Made by a program: the position numbers and the translations under genes. From the NCBI GenBank assembly GCA_018292915.2, contig JACVVK020000037.1, positions 2,702,001 to 2,766,000 on the forward strand: a stretch of 64,000 nucleotides of DNA, in the 5' to 3' direction. Below are positions 1 through 11,122 of this stretch, one piece after another. Source of the stretch: Batillaria attramentaria (taxonomy: Eukaryota > Mollusca > Gastropoda > Batillariidae). The notes beneath the pieces were generated by a model, which was given only the letters and a program-made list of their open reading frames with translations, was not told the DNA's origin and searched no databases. How positions within the stretch are numbered: position 1 is the stretch's first letter; every line of letters begins with the position of its first letter.

Positions 1-705
1 AAGATAAATACTAAGCGTTTATACAGCAAATATTGCAACTTATCATCTCCTAATCCAGCAATAAACCAGTTCGCAGCACATACCAAACATTACTTATTCT
101 TGTGCAGACGTGAGTGATAGGTTTAAAAAGAAGAAATATAGATGAAAGGGCCGAGATTAGATATCAGAGAGATGAGAGGAAGGACAGAGCGGCTAAATTC
201 GGGAGGTTTCAAAGGGAAAGAGACAGGAGAATGGGCTGGTGAGGGGTAGACCGAGAAAGGTAGGAAAATTCCTTAGTAGCCAATGAAGATAACATGCCTA
301 GGATGCAGCTAGAGAAAGACCGCCCCAGCACGGAACCTCCCCGCCGTGAGTCGGTTTGGGAAAACAACACACCTGAGAGAGGTGCGTTGTGAAGGTCTTC
401 CCGTGACAGTTGTTCAGCAGCACCAGCAGGGCGCTGCGAACAAATCCCGCCAGGGCGAAGACCAGGGGGGGGGGGGGATACAGCGAAGTAGGCCTTCAGA
501 AATGACCCTCAGATATCTCACTGGACCAGGGGCCGGACAGCAGACATCCGGCTACTTACCTCCCCCTAGGAGAGAGTTTAAGGGTGGAACAGACAGGTGA
601 ATGGACCAATAGAGGCAGAAATAAGAGTAAAGTGAGAGAAAAGGGGGTGGGCAACCTCAGCGAAATCAGCCCCGCGCGTGAAGGCGAGCCCATGGGGCCA
701 TGAAC
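1..705 (+). repeat. ~700-bp dispersed repeat, copy 1
   Basis: GATAAATACTAAGCG..., GAGGAAGGACAGAGCGGCTA, ACCTCCCCGCCGTGAG, AGCAGCACCAGCAGGGCGCT and the end GGCGAGCCCATGG are shared with 27415-28026, 36025-36713 and 41564-42055. No coding sequence; likely a non-autonomous element. Confidence 0.8.
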
Positions 706-803
706 AATAAAGAACGAGTTACTTACTAGTAGGTAGAGTTCTTGTTGCGTTCATCTGCTAGTTTCTTTTCGTCTTTTTTTCAGTCATTAATCTTTCTTTT
801 CAG

Positions 804-1018
804 GTGTTAGTCGTCATTTATAAGGGTATATTTGGGCACCTGAAGGTCAAGTATTTCAGTATGTCCAAATCATTATTTCTTTTCTCAACTACCAACCCGG
901 TTCGTCGCACGGCACTGGATCTAGAAACCAATCGTTTCTTCGATATCTTCATAGTGGTCATAATTCTCTGCAACTTGTTCGTCCTTGGAATGCCGAATCA
1001 TGCCATCACATATATCGA
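804..1018 (+). CDS. Nav channel E1: pre-S1 and DI S1
   Basis: Acceptor TTTTCAG at 797-803, donor GTAAGT at 1019. Phase 0 in, phase 2 out. Encodes the end of the N-terminal cytoplasmic region (LFSTTNPVRR, the Nav 'FSxxxPxNPxRR' block) and DI S1 (FFDIFIVVIILCNLFVL). Earlier exons must lie left of the window. The reading frame is open throughout and the final codon GA|G continues into E2. Confidence 0.88.
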
Positions 1019-2344
1019 GTAAGTGCACATCTTTCTATAGTGATTCCGTATGTAAATGTTTAAGTTTCATACCGCAGCTTGATCAACTCCCACTGTGTCA
1101 AAAAAAAGTGTTTCGCAGAGACGCCACTACTGTTGGGCCAGTGGTCTTCCCAAAGGCTACCTTAGAGCTCGGTAAACTTGTAGTGTTGCAATCGACCCCA
1201 TATGGACTGTACTCCCTGCTCGAATTTACATGTAGCAGGCATCGAGAACAGTATGATTCGTCTGCTCCTCACAAACAGGTGACGTCCCTTCAGACGGACA
1301 CCCGGATGTGCCTGTCATGATTGGATTTCACCCTGCCGTCAGTTAGTATTGCTTCCGCGTACCACTACTTCACACGCGTGCTAGGCGACAAAATCGCAAA
1401 ATTGTGCGCTGCCGTAAGTAGGTCAGATTGACTGCCTAGCGCTGACTTGTGACTACACAGGACTGAAACAGAATGCCTTTCCAGGCCGCATCGTGTACGT
1501 GTTTACAGTTGTGGGGAAATTACGTGTCACGTGATACCAATGACCGCTCAACACATTCAGGGTAACCATAGTAGCCGATTGACGTGCATGTTGACTCCTA
1601 TCTTAGCAACGACGGCTCGGAATGGGCTCAGATTTTGCTCACATCTAAATGAGACTATGTTCTTGTCACCATAATAAGCTTAGGTCGATCTGTGAGCTTG
1701 ATCAAGCTGCGGGATGCATCTTTAAGCCTTAAAGCCTCTATGTTCGAAACCCCGCTGAGATGGATACCTGCTGCTTTCGAAGCTCTAAAGGTGCTTGCCA
1801 GATAGAAAGATGGTTCATTTGGCCATTGCAACCGTTTTCGTGACTTTGTGGATTCTAATATTAGAGAAATACGACTTTCTTCGGGCCTACTTTCCATTCC
1901 TGAACAGACTGGGCTTCTAAAATAGCCACAATCAGCGTCGTCTAGCTGGTCCTCAATCCGCAATCAAGCTACGTCGTCTGCTCAGATACGGTACACTTCT
2001 AGAACAACTTATACGCCTGCCAGAGTCACCGCGATGGTGTCAGATGCTATATGCTTGTGACCCAAGTGACTGATTCTAATGCATTCGATAAAAAGGGGTT
2101 CAGAGCAATCGATAAAAAGTGTTCCACGCGCTGCTGTATGCCTGTCTTACGCATTGAGACTTTTAGCTGTATTTCATTTATTGATCAGTAACTGATTTTA
2201 TTGTCCGTGATGTGGGTTTTCTTTCTTTTTTTTTTCTTTTGCTCTCGCCGAGCATGAATTACTCATCCGGGGAGGACAGTCACGTATTCTAAATTTGAAA
2301 TCTCAATATGCGATGCCTGTACCGCGGTAACCCTGAGGCCGTAC
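1019..2344. other. Intron after E1: mostly unrecognised
   Basis: No gene seen. 1653-2060 shares AGAAGCCCAGTCTGTTC-type blocks in inverse with 48555-48710 and 4900-5050 (CAGACGACGT, GTATGGAAGCGT), so part is a dispersed repeat. Confidence 0.5.
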
Positions 2345-2480
2345 ACGGGCAGCCGGCTTAGACAAGTGGTAGAAAGTTGGACTTTCAATGCTTGGGTCTC
2401 GAGTTCGATTCCCGGCTTGGGCCAGATTTTGTGCAGGCCTTTTTCTGAGTACAGTCACACTAGGTGCACACGGATGTGAG
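2345..2480 (+). repeat. tRNA-derived SINE, partial
   Basis: GGACTTTCAATGCTTGGGTC and GAGTTCGATTCCCGGCTTGG (box B) mark the tRNA-derived head of the family seen best at 32802. Confidence 0.7.
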
Positions 2481-2484
2481 TATT

Positions 2485-2790
2485 TTAGTGATTGTGCCAT
2501 TTTTCTCCAGAAACCCAGTTTTGTTTTCCATTTTCTGCACAAACCCTGGCCTTTCATTGCCATTTTTCTGTAGAAAACCTGGTCTTTCTGTGTCATTTTT
2601 CTACAGAAAACCATTTTTCTTTGTCATTTTTGTGTTATCTATCTGTTTCTTTGCCATTTTTTCACAGGGGGAAAACCTCTTTTCAGGCACAAAAGAGAAT
2701 TGCCAATGTTTCAGTGTTTCTACAGGAAACCATTTTTTTTTCTCTGCTGAAAAACAGGATTGTCCATTTTCCCGCGGAAAACCTGATGTC
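2485..2790 (+). repeat. Degenerate minisatellite, CATTTTTCT-rich
   Basis: Repeated TGCCATTTTTCTCCAGAAAC / GTCATTTTTCTACAGAAAAC units of about 35-40 bp. Confidence 0.6.
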
Positions 2791-2943
2791 GGATTTCACC
2801 AACCATGTTTGCTTTCTCAAAGTAAATCGCTGTACACCTTCAAACCACCACGTTACACCCCGTGTGCCATCTGCCCTTTTTTTTTTTTTTTTTTTTTTGC
2901 TAACGCTGTAGATTAGCCCATTACTTTTCTTGCCCATTTTCAG

Positions 2944-3072
2944 GGTTTCCGTTTTAGGACTATACGCCTTAGAAATGCTGATCAGAGTTGTGGCACGAGG
3001 CTTCCTAATTGGCAACCACACATATCTTCGAGATCACTGGAACATCTTCGATTTTTTTGTCGTGGTAGCAAG
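2944..3072 (+). CDS. Nav channel E2: DI S2-S3
   Basis: Acceptor TTTTCAG at 2937-2943, donor GTATGA at 3073. Encodes S2 (YALEMLIRVVARGF) and the start of S3 (RDHWNIFDFFVVVA), matching the family's 'ARGFxLxxxTFLRDPWNWLDF' region. Phase 2 in, phase 2 out; joined to E1 it reads TYIEVSVLGLYALEM without a gap. Confidence 0.9.
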
Positions 3073-3143
3073 GTATGAACAAAATAATAAAGTATCACTC
3101 AACACGCACGCACGCACGCTCGCGCACCCTTCTGATTCACTTG

Positions 3144-3146
<3 letters not shown>

Positions 3147-3206
<60 letters not shown>

Positions 3207-3307
3207 ATATTTGTTGGTATGAATGCGGGATTACGCGCATTTAGTCAATCTATGAGAATTTTGCGCTACGTAAGGAGAAATCGTTATTATTGTTAATGTT
3301 GTAATCA

Positions 3308-3395
<88 letters not shown>

Positions 3396-3417
3396 GCTCT
3401 CTCTCTCTCTCTCTCTG
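3147..3417. repeat. (TG)n, (CA)n and (CT)n microsatellites in intron 2
   Basis: (TG)n 3147-3203, (CA)n 3308-3391, (CT)n 3395-3417. They fill most of the short intron between E2 and E3. Confidence 0.98.
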
Positions 3418-3551
3418 AATTATTAAACACATCACGCACGCTCACGCACACACTCGCACAGTGTTATTTCAAACTTCAATTTCATGTCTGTGGAAGCTAG
3501 AATAGAGATGATGTTGTTTTGGTAAGTTGGGTTTTTTTTTTCCCCCCGCAG

Positions 3552-3649
3552 TTGTACTTCTCTGATACTCGAGTCGCACGCAAGAAAAGAACTGAGCCTG
3601 GGTCTTGGGCAGGTATTTCTGGCCTTGCGGACTTTCTCAGTGTTCCCAA
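3552..3649 (+). CDS. Nav channel E3: DI S3-S4 with shortened S4
   Basis: 98-nt exon between CCCCCCGCAG (ends 3551) and GTAAG (3650). The equivalent vertebrate S3-S4 exon is about 92 nt. Phase 2 in and phase 1 out fit both neighbours. It ends with ALRTFSVFPS; in typical Nav DI this region reads [19 protein letters not shown]. The 'ALRTF' anchor and the 'SV(I/F)P' end align exactly, so nine residues carrying R2, R3 and K4 of the voltage sensor are missing in frame. The S3-S4 loop (LESHARKELSLGLGQ) is longer than usual. Confidence 0.72.
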
Positions 3650-3798
3650 GTAAGAAACCCGTAAAGCACTCTACCATTAGTGGTTCAAGGTTACATTAAT
3701 TTTTCTCCCCACGCCTGTCCTGAGTAGCCCTTCTTGAATCTGTTGGTCTCTGTCTGTCTCCATCTGTCTCTGTCTGTCTGTCCGTTCTAACCCTCCGT

Positions 3799-3850
3799 CG
3801 CGCGCGCGCGCGCGTGTGTGTGTGCGTGTGTGCGTGCGTGCGTGCGTGCG

Positions 3851-3915
<65 letters not shown>

Positions 3916-3931
3916 GTGTGTGCCCGCAGTA
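3799..3931. repeat. (CG)n/(TG)n microsatellite
   Basis: CGCGCG tract grading into GTGCGTGC and a long (TG)n. Confidence 0.98.
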
Positions 3932-4177
3932 AACTTTAACATTGTCATAGGCCCTGTCCTTTTGGCTTTGCATATTTGTGTATATATTTCTACCTTTTCA
4001 CTCGTTATTTTATTGTACCTTTAAGTTCTTAGAACTATTATTTAGTAATAGGTTACAGCGCTGTATAAGTATTATTATTATTATTATTGTTGTTGTAATT
4101 AATATCATTAACTAACCGTACTTTCGCCATTTTTTTCCCTTGTATATTCCTTTGCGGTATGCTTTCTTTTTTCGCAG

Positions 4178-4397
4178 GTATGAAAACCCTTGTGACTGTG
4201 CTGCTGAGATGCTTCCGTTTAATGCTAGACGTGCTCTTGTTGCAAACATTCTGTCTGTTTGTCTTTGCGCTTTTTGGCGTGCACATGTACAAGGGTACAT
4301 TCAGGCAGAAATGCGTTAGAAATATTGACGACTTTATCCCATCGGCAAACACAACCAGGGACCAGGTTTACTCCACATGGGTGCACAATCCAGGCGA
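4178..4397 (+). CDS. Nav channel E4: DI S4-S5 linker, S5 and turret
   Basis: Acceptor TTCGCAG at 4171-4177, donor GTAAAG at 4398. Begins SMKTLVTVLLRCFRLMLDV (family: GLKTIVGALIQSVKKLSDV), then S5 LLQTFCLFVFALFGVHMYKG and the extracellular turret start. Phase 1 in, phase 2 out. Confidence 0.9.
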
Positions 4398-4414
4398 GTA
4401 AAGAGGAAAAGTCT

Positions 4415-4715
4415 TAAAGGTCTGCAATATCAACAAAAAGCCGCAAACCCTGTGCATTTTGAAACTGCGACTCCTGCGACTGTGCGTAACAGGCATCTCT
4501 GGCAAAATGTCCAGCGCTTCAGAGACCCTGATGAAACCAGAGTTTGAGTTTGCAGTGATTTGGTTTGGTCAGTGGGCTGCTCGAGAAGACTAGCTACTGC
4601 TATCTTTCTCGTTCAATGTCAAAACGCAAACTGAACTGTGAAATCAGGCTGCCCCTGGTTTTCATGGGGGTATCAGGGACGCTGAAAATTGTGTAACAGT
4701 GACAAAGTTGACTGT
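4415..4715 (+). repeat. Dispersed ~300-bp repeat, copy 1
   Basis: AAAGGTCTGCAATATCAACA, GAAGACTAGCTACTGCTATC, ATCAGGCTGCCCCTGGTTTT match 38184-38500. Confidence 0.75.
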
Positions 4716-5477
4716 GCACTTTGCACAGTCGAAAACTTTATTTTTAAAACACCCTGTTTGAGGCTTTTTTGTTGAGATTGCGGACGTTTAAAGTCTCACG
4801 TCTGTCAGGCACACAACAACGCTGTGGAAAACGTTTCATCGAATGCACTTGATCCGTGTATCAGAATCAGTCACTTGGGACACAATATAGCATCTGACAC
4901 CATTGTGGTGACTCTGGTCGGACGTCGCATACTGAGCAGACGACGTTACCTGGTTGCAGACCGATGACCATGCAGCTAGACAGCGCTAATTGGTTGACTG
5001 TGTGTAGTACGGGTATGGAAGCGTTAGGCAAATAAAAGTTATATATAAAAGCACACATCTCCTAGATCAGTGTAGGGAACGCTCTCAGCTTTACTTATGT
5101 AACCGGCTTCTCGTCTCTCACTCATCAGATACGGATAAGGCGGGTTGGGTTCGGGACATTTTAATCGGCACTCAGCAGTAAGGAAACGTAAACCAAAAAA
5201 ACAAAAACCCTGAAACATACAACATCACACTCGCATGAGTAATAAATACAACCGTGGCCTATATCTGTCCATTTAAATTCAATACGCTGGGTTAACACAT
5301 CCAACCAAGTGTTCAAAATGAGTAACTGGAACTAAACACATCTAATTTAACCTCATGTTCAAATTCATAATCAGTCAGAAATAACTAATGCTAATATCAA
5401 CACATACATCTACTATAATGGATAGCAAATGGCGAATACTTGTAAACAACCAAACACAATATGCAATGATATATAGA

Positions 5478-5636
5478 GTTTTCACAATGAGGTGCCCCCG
5501 ATTACGGAAAATACACCACACGAGTTTGTTGATTTCGACCGTAAAACTGCGAGTTTTAACGAGCAGTTTTACGGTCGAAATCAACAAACGAGTGTGGTGT
5601 ATTTTACGTAGTCGGGGGCACCGAATTGGGGAAAAT
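5478..5636. mobile_element. Fold-back (hairpin) element
   Basis: GGTGCCCCCGATTACGGAAA at 5491 is matched in reverse complement by ...TAGTCGGGGGCACC ending 5622. The inner arms (TTTGTTGATTTCGACCGTAA) are almost perfect, with a loop of about 12 nt. A single-arm relative is at 42640-42710, so this is a dispersed family. Confidence 0.85.
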
Positions 5637-6046
5637 CATTTATACCACGTCCCTACCTGCATTTCAAGTCTTTGATTTGAAAGCTGACATAGGCAATCCA
5701 AATGCTTCACGCGACATCACTGACTGAGGTGCTTTACCTCGCTTTGTCCATAGGCTTTGAGAAGTCAGCTTTTCCGTTTCGAAGCCTCCGTCTTAGTAGA
5801 GAACTGGAACTAGGCTTACGCTTGTCACAAACACGACCGCTTGTTGATAACACGCAGCAAAAGATCAACAATTCCACGTCAAGCGACTGGCAAAGCTCCT
5901 TCGTCCCCATTTCCGTACAAAGTCGAACTACGTCATGTCGTGACGTAAATTATTCTTTAGTGTGCCTTTTCGCGTCATATTGTGACGCAAATCCTTTCAC
6001 CAGAACACACTGCTGGAACACTGCTAGGGGTAATACCTGTTCACTC

Positions 6047-6450
6047 TTTAAGGCGATGTCACACTGAAAACAAGTTTCCCTGCTACGGTCAAGACATTCC
6101 TACCTTACTAGACACCCTTTTCTTGTATGTAGAACTTCAATGCGTATGAAATACCTCTGGATGGGGTTTCTGGGTAAAGTCGATGTCTCTTTTCCTTAAA
6201 CATACATGTTGACTGAGCGGATACGGGAAGGTGTCACTTGACACTCCGCACGGCGGCTTTCATTGGTTGAAACACAAAACATGTTTTCGGATTTTAGGGC
6301 AGGCTCTAAAACTGAAAACACGACCGAAACAGTGTTTTAAAAACATTGTTGTGAAGTATGTCACACGACAAAACACACGGTTTCGCAGCGAAACATCTGA
6401 AAACAATGTTTTCAAGTGTTTTTGCCCTCTCGTGTGACATGGCCTTTAGG
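6047..6450. mobile_element. MITE with terminal inverted repeats
   Basis: Left end CTTTAAGGCGATGTCACAC (about 6047), right end GTGTGACATGGCCTTTAGG (about 6432-6450). The interior is rich in AAAACA/TGTTTT. No coding capacity. Confidence 0.7.
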
Positions 6451-8134
6451 TACAGCCATAAAATTCACGCGTGGTTGTCATGGGTACAATGTTATACCAC
6501 GTGTGGTGAATTATGGATTTTATACCATGACTTGTAATAGTGGCAGAGTGGTATAAATACAATTACATCATGCACTATCTACCATCAACATACAGTCTAA
6601 ACATAATCACCACCTACTCTGTGGGAAATACACAGGGGTTTGACAGACAACCACCGGCTCCGCTCCCGTTGATCAGCGTGTGGATATCCTGAATTAACAC
6701 AATACTGTTACTATATCTCAAATACTAACTGCATAAAATCCTAAATTACCAGCAACTAACCACAACTTTATCCACATGACCGTTACCGTAATATTAACTC
6801 AATATGTAACACCAATAATACTTCCTCCGAATACTGGCAGAATATAACTACTTCCAAATAGAAATTAACTAGTTAAAACTACTCGCAACTTTGCAAACGT
6901 ATATCACTTTCTCAGTACAAACGTTCGGCTACTATTTATTCATTCTCAACCATTCATTCGTAAGTACGAACAATCAAACACATGTATGAAACTCACCAGT
7001 GACTCAGTACAAAGACGAATATTCCCAATGTGTCAAAAACCCAGTCAGACACCAAATTCCGCTTCAGTGAAAGCAAACAGCTAGTCTCTTCAACGGCCAA
7101 AAGTCGACGGAGCTAGTATACAAAAGTGAGAACTCACACGCCTTGTGAACTGTTCTACGCAAAACAGTCGCCGGAAAGGGTAAAAGACATTGGAAACACA
7201 CTCCTGACCAGAATATGTACTCTGGCCATACTAACTACATACTAACAAATATAAGGTAGCATTAGTGTAAATCACATAATGTATTTTAGTACAATGTAGA
7301 ACTGAACTGTAAATCACGCGTTGTTTGTACTCCCTACCACACTCACTTCACCTACTTTCAAATTGACCTGATTGAGCAAATGTTTTCAGTTTTAGCGACG
7401 CCTTTCTTCCTCTTCTATATTATATGTAATTACATAACATTTAGCCTAGGCAGTTGCTCCATCTAAATTTTCCCGCTGAATCATCTTACAGAGCTTTAGG
7501 GTAGCGACGTCTGCTAGTACTGGAGATGCATCACGAGGTTTTATTCTGTGTTGCTATGATCTTTGAATTGTCTCATATACAGCCCACTGGGAATGTGAGG
7601 TATGGCAGCTACCAAGTATGGAAACGCAACAGGCGCAGGGTAAGTCTATCGGCGCCATATTATGCAGTTTTCAGAGTGGTGGTAAAAACCCAGCAGGGGT
7701 TATATAACTTGTTTTGTTGGCACATTTCATACCGCGCACGATTATCCCACGTTTTTCGGGTTTGGCCCTGTATGCGAAAATCAGGCAATATTAACAGTTC
7801 ATCGACGGTTGTTACTGCAGCAAACACGAGTATAATCAAAACGCAACACTCCTACGCAGCCAAACTACAATCCCTTACAAACAAAATTAATTATGATTGT
7901 TATTTTTTTGTGAGGAAACTGCTGCACAACCCCAAACTGACTTGTAGGAATTGAGTTCAGTGGGATGCTAGACGGGCACCCTTTCCCGCATGGAGAGAAA
8001 GGTGCATCTCGGTTATGAACCCAGCAGTCAATATCTTAATTGTTGTTGCTGTTTGGCATTGAATTGCTGCTGATGTTGTGCCTTGCGCTGTCGCTGCTGC
8101 TTCTGCTGTTGCAATTTTTCTTATGTGGCTTTAG
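6451..8134. other. Intron between E4 and E5, unrecognised part
   Basis: A/T-rich sequence without a supported gene. 7320-7510 resembles the GCGCTCTCAGCTTTACTT repeat. CTG/GCT-rich imperfect repeats at 8041-8115. Confidence 0.5.
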
Positions 8135-8380
8135 GGTGAAAACCGCTTTACTCTGAAGCAAAATCGCAGTTTTAATTGAAATATTCAGATTATTTGAAGC
8201 CACATCAAGCCACTAATACAATCTACAGCGGTCTCCGGCCAAGCAGGGAAATCCCACGCCTTGAGTAATAGCGGCTTGAAATGGCTCCTACTGGTGTGCA
8301 CTGGCTTGTTTCTTTTTAATTAACCAGTCGTATCATAGTGGGAAGGGGGTGGTTCGGCTAGGACCCTTAAGAGTTAATTA
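8135..8380 (+). repeat. AGTGGCTTGAAGTGGCTC repeat family, copy 1
   Basis: GAAGCCACATCAAGCCACTA, ATCTACAGCGGTCTCCGGCC, TGAAATGGCTCCTACTGGTG, TGCACTGGCTTGTTCTT and a CTTAAGAGTT end. Shared with 17390, 33960, 39845 and 44325. Confidence 0.75.
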
Positions 8381-8390
8381 AGCGCTGTTT

Positions 8391-8459
8391 CATTCAGGAC
8401 TTCTGGAGAGGAATTTTACGTGCCTCGGGGACATTGGTGAAAATCCAAACTACAGCTAA
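8391..8459 (+). pseudogene. Decayed partial copy of pore exon E5
   Basis: Sequence from CATTCAGGACTT to about 8457 repeats 8637-8705 (acceptor plus first ~60 nt of E5) with scattered changes and one inserted base. It ends in TAA where E5 continues, and in the expected phase reaches TGA after about 14 codons. A filler shared with 34672-34775 separates the two copies. Confidence 0.8.
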
Positions 8460-8643
8460 GGTTACATGCATTTACATGCAGCTGGAGTCATGATATGCTT
8501 TCGTCAAGGCATGGCGGCGGACATGACGTAAGTTTTCGTACGTCATTGCCAGCGCTAGACTTCCAGAGAATGTAGGGCTCTCAGTTTCTCCGCTTCTTCT
8601 CAGTGTAAGTGATACAAGCCAAAATTGACATTTTCACATTCAG
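8460..8643 (+). repeat. Two dispersed repeat fragments before E5
   Basis: TTTACATGCAGCTGGAGTCA to TCCAGAGAATGT (8470-8573) recurs at 34672-34775; CAGTGTAAGTGATACAAGCC (8600) recurs at 30263. The second fragment runs up to the E5 acceptor. Confidence 0.75.
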
Positions 8644-8788
8644 GACTTGTGCAGAGAATTTCACGTGCCTCGGGGACATTGGCGAAAATCCAAACTACGG
8701 CTACACAAGTTTCGACCACGTAGGTTGGGGCATGCTGAGCGCCTTGCAGCTTCTGACACTCGACAACTGGGAAAACCTTAACGATCAG
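8644..8788 (+). CDS. Nav channel E5: DI pore loop
   Basis: Acceptor CATTCAG ending 8643, donor GTATCA at 8789. Encodes [23 protein letters not shown] and the selectivity segment [13 protein letters not shown]. The filter Asp is conserved (family TQDFWENL), but the aromatic/Cys/Ser position after it is Asn. Phase 2 in, phase 0 out. A broken partial copy of this exon lies upstream at 8391-8459. Confidence 0.93.
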
Positions 8789-9149
8789 GTATCAACGCCA
8801 CTTGTTGTTGTGGACGCATACGCTGTGTGTTTGTGTGAATTATGTTTCTAATTGTCTCGTTTGGTTCGTTTGTATGTTTGTTTGTTTTGACAGATTGACA
8901 AGGCAAGCATTATACACACGCCCAAAGAGAAAGGTACAATGCAATAACTCCCCCCCCCCCCCCAAACACACACACAGAGGCTGCGTGACAGGGCCACACT
9001 CTACGCTTTCTGGCCTGTAATCATCCACATCATATTTGTCATGGTTAACCCCCCCCCCCCCACACACACACACCCGTTTGACAACATGGGGCCACCGAAG
9101 ATGTCTGTTAGTACCCGATACGTGCCGTACGTGTCAATAATAATAATAA

Positions 9150-9525
9150 TAATAATACTGAGCATTACCCAACTTCTTGAATCGGCTCAAAGTGCCGCGA
9201 ACTGAACCCAACACGCACGCTCAGGTGAATCACAAGCATTCTCTCACACACTGGACACATTACAATCAAGTGATGCGAAGGAAAAGCTCAGCTATTTAAG
9301 TTTCGTAATTTAGAATTGCATTTATTTTTAATTTTGGTGGGCTGAACATTTCCGAAGCTGAGGGGAAAGGAAGCCGGAGTACCCGGAGAGAACCCCCGAC
9401 GATCGGCCCGAATGAACGGTGCCATGTGCGAGAAGGAAAAGTTCTTTGCCCCGAGTAGGAATCGGACCTGACCTCTCACATTGTTGACGAAGTCGCTTAA
9501 CCACTAGACCACCGACCGCCCCAGC
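9150..9525 (-). repeat. Third tRNA-derived repeat family
   Basis: Inverse of 40716-41095: TTGGTGGGCTGAACATTTCC, GGAAGCCGGAGTACCCGGAG, TTAACCACTAGACCACCGAC. Confidence 0.8.
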
Positions 9526-9554
9526 TGTTACATAGATGCCTTATTTTTTTTCAG

Positions 9555-9689
9555 ATGACACATATCAACGGGTTTTACTCCAAACCATTTCTCTTCCTCA
9601 TTGTCTACTTTGGCTCCTTCTACCTCTTGAATCTCACGTTGGCGGTTTTGACCATAGCTTTCAAAGCAGAGTCGACGAGAATGTCCATG
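9555..9689 (+). CDS. Nav channel E6: DI S6
   Basis: Acceptor TTTTTCAG ending 9554, donor GTATTC at 9690, followed at once by a (CT)n tract. Encodes DI S6 (FLFLIVYFGSFYLLNLTLAV, family IFLGSFYLINLILAV) and the cytoplasmic start of the I-II linker. Phase 0 both sides. Confidence 0.92.
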
Positions 9690-9690
9690 G

Positions 9691-9730
<40 letters not shown>

Positions 9731-10392
9731 TAATCAGAGGATGAGTCAAAATTTCACTGGAAGTAGAACAACTCAAACAACGTAACAAAACGTACCTGAA
9801 ACAAAGCCACACAGCTACACGGAAGTGAAATCGCGTAACTATCCTTTGACAACTGTAAGCTCTCGTGTCAGCCTCGCATAATGTGAAGTAAAATCAAGCC
9901 CCAGACTCATTTTTTGCTTCACTTTCAGTGTCAGCTTTACAAAGGTCAAGGTTGCATTGCGGTAATTAGAAGGATTTCCGGTATTAGTAGGCCGGATCCC
10001 ACAACTTGCCGGCCCTAAAAAGCTTTAAACTATACCGTATTAGCTATTAACCATTATAAGCTCGTGAAAAAAAATCAAATTAGTTCGGTGAGTAATCGGC
10101 TTGTCGTGAAATGGACAGAAATAATTTGCCTAGCAGTTGGACTCAGACATCCATTGAGCCACCGCGGTGACAAATCAAACCAGGGCAGGATATTATCCAG
10201 CGGGATATTCTGACCCATTTGAGGAGGTGAAGTTTGACCATTGGCCTTGTTGAACAAGCTCTTGGTGTTTGTATTAGCATATAACAGGACAGCCTGTAAG
10301 ATAGGCTGCAATGGCTCAATGCTTTGTCCTGATGAAAACGGTTTCCTTCTCATCATGATCAACATCATCATCTCTCTCTCTCTCTCTCTCTC

Positions 10393-10540
10393 TGGAGCCG
10401 GGATGGCCGACTGGTAGAGCGTTGGACTTCCAATACATGTGTCCTGGGACCAAATATTTGTGCTGGCTTTTTCATCGTTGCCACATCTTTTATATCACCC
10501 GTATGTGGTGGAAAAGGACGTTAGACACCCGCCCCCCTCC
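10393..10540 (+). repeat. tRNA-derived SINE
   Basis: GGAGCCGGGATGGCCGACTG (box A region), TGGTGGAAAAGGACGTTAGA tail; followed by a (TG)n tract. Confidence 0.75.
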
Positions 10541-10647
10541 CCGTGGGTGTGTGTGTGTGTGTGTGTGGTGTGTGTGTGTGTGTGTGTGTGTGTGTTCGTG
10601 TTATGCATGCACTTGATCCATGCATGGTGCAAGATGTTCCTTTTCAG

Positions 10648-10794
10648 AAAGAACGCGAAGAAATGAGAAGAATTGGTCCAGCAGAAGAGCTGCGTAGACG
10701 ACAAACCCAGTTTTTTCCTGACAATAGATCTGGCACGTCATTGTCGGGAAAAGTTCCTGCGTCGAAAGACCGCGCCTGGAAACCGCGGCATGTC
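10648..10794 (+). CDS. Nav channel E7: I-II linker
   Basis: Acceptor CCTTTTCAG ending 10647, donor GTGAGT at 10795. Charged cytoplasmic sequence (KEREEMRRIGPAEELRRRQ...) of the type that follows DI S6 in Nav channels. Phase 0 both sides. No further motif recognised. Confidence 0.75.
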
Positions 10795-11091
10795 GTGAGT
10801 AATATCCTGAAAATGACAAAGGTCCCCCCCCCCCAATCCTCTCTAACTGGTATGTTCATCACACTTTTTGCTTGCTTCTGTCGTATTCGGGTGTAGTTTC
10901 ATGGCCTATGGATTTATTGCTATTTTGCTTTGTTCCTGTTGCTATACAATCGAGACTCTGCGTGCGTGCGTGCGTGTGTGCGTGTGTGTGTGTGTGTGTG
11001 TGTGGCTATTTCTCCATGTAGATAGATAATACTAGAGTTACGAACGGCAGGTAGGAAAATTACGTTAACTACATCTACCATTCAAAAATAA

Positions 11092-11122
<31 letters not shown>

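Noticed and set aside
3249..3296. MRILRYVRRNRYY reading as a DI S4 exon
   Set aside because: No acceptor or donor in phase, spacing of basic residues is not every third, and E3 at 3552-3649 already supplies the S3-S4 join with exact phases.
3677..4024. His/Thr or Cys/Val repeat ORFs over CA/TG tracts here and at many other sites
   Set aside because: Low-complexity translation of microsatellites, open by composition only.
5702..6067. 121-codon plus ORF
   Set aside because: No recognisable domain, runs into a MITE, and codon content resembles intron sequence.
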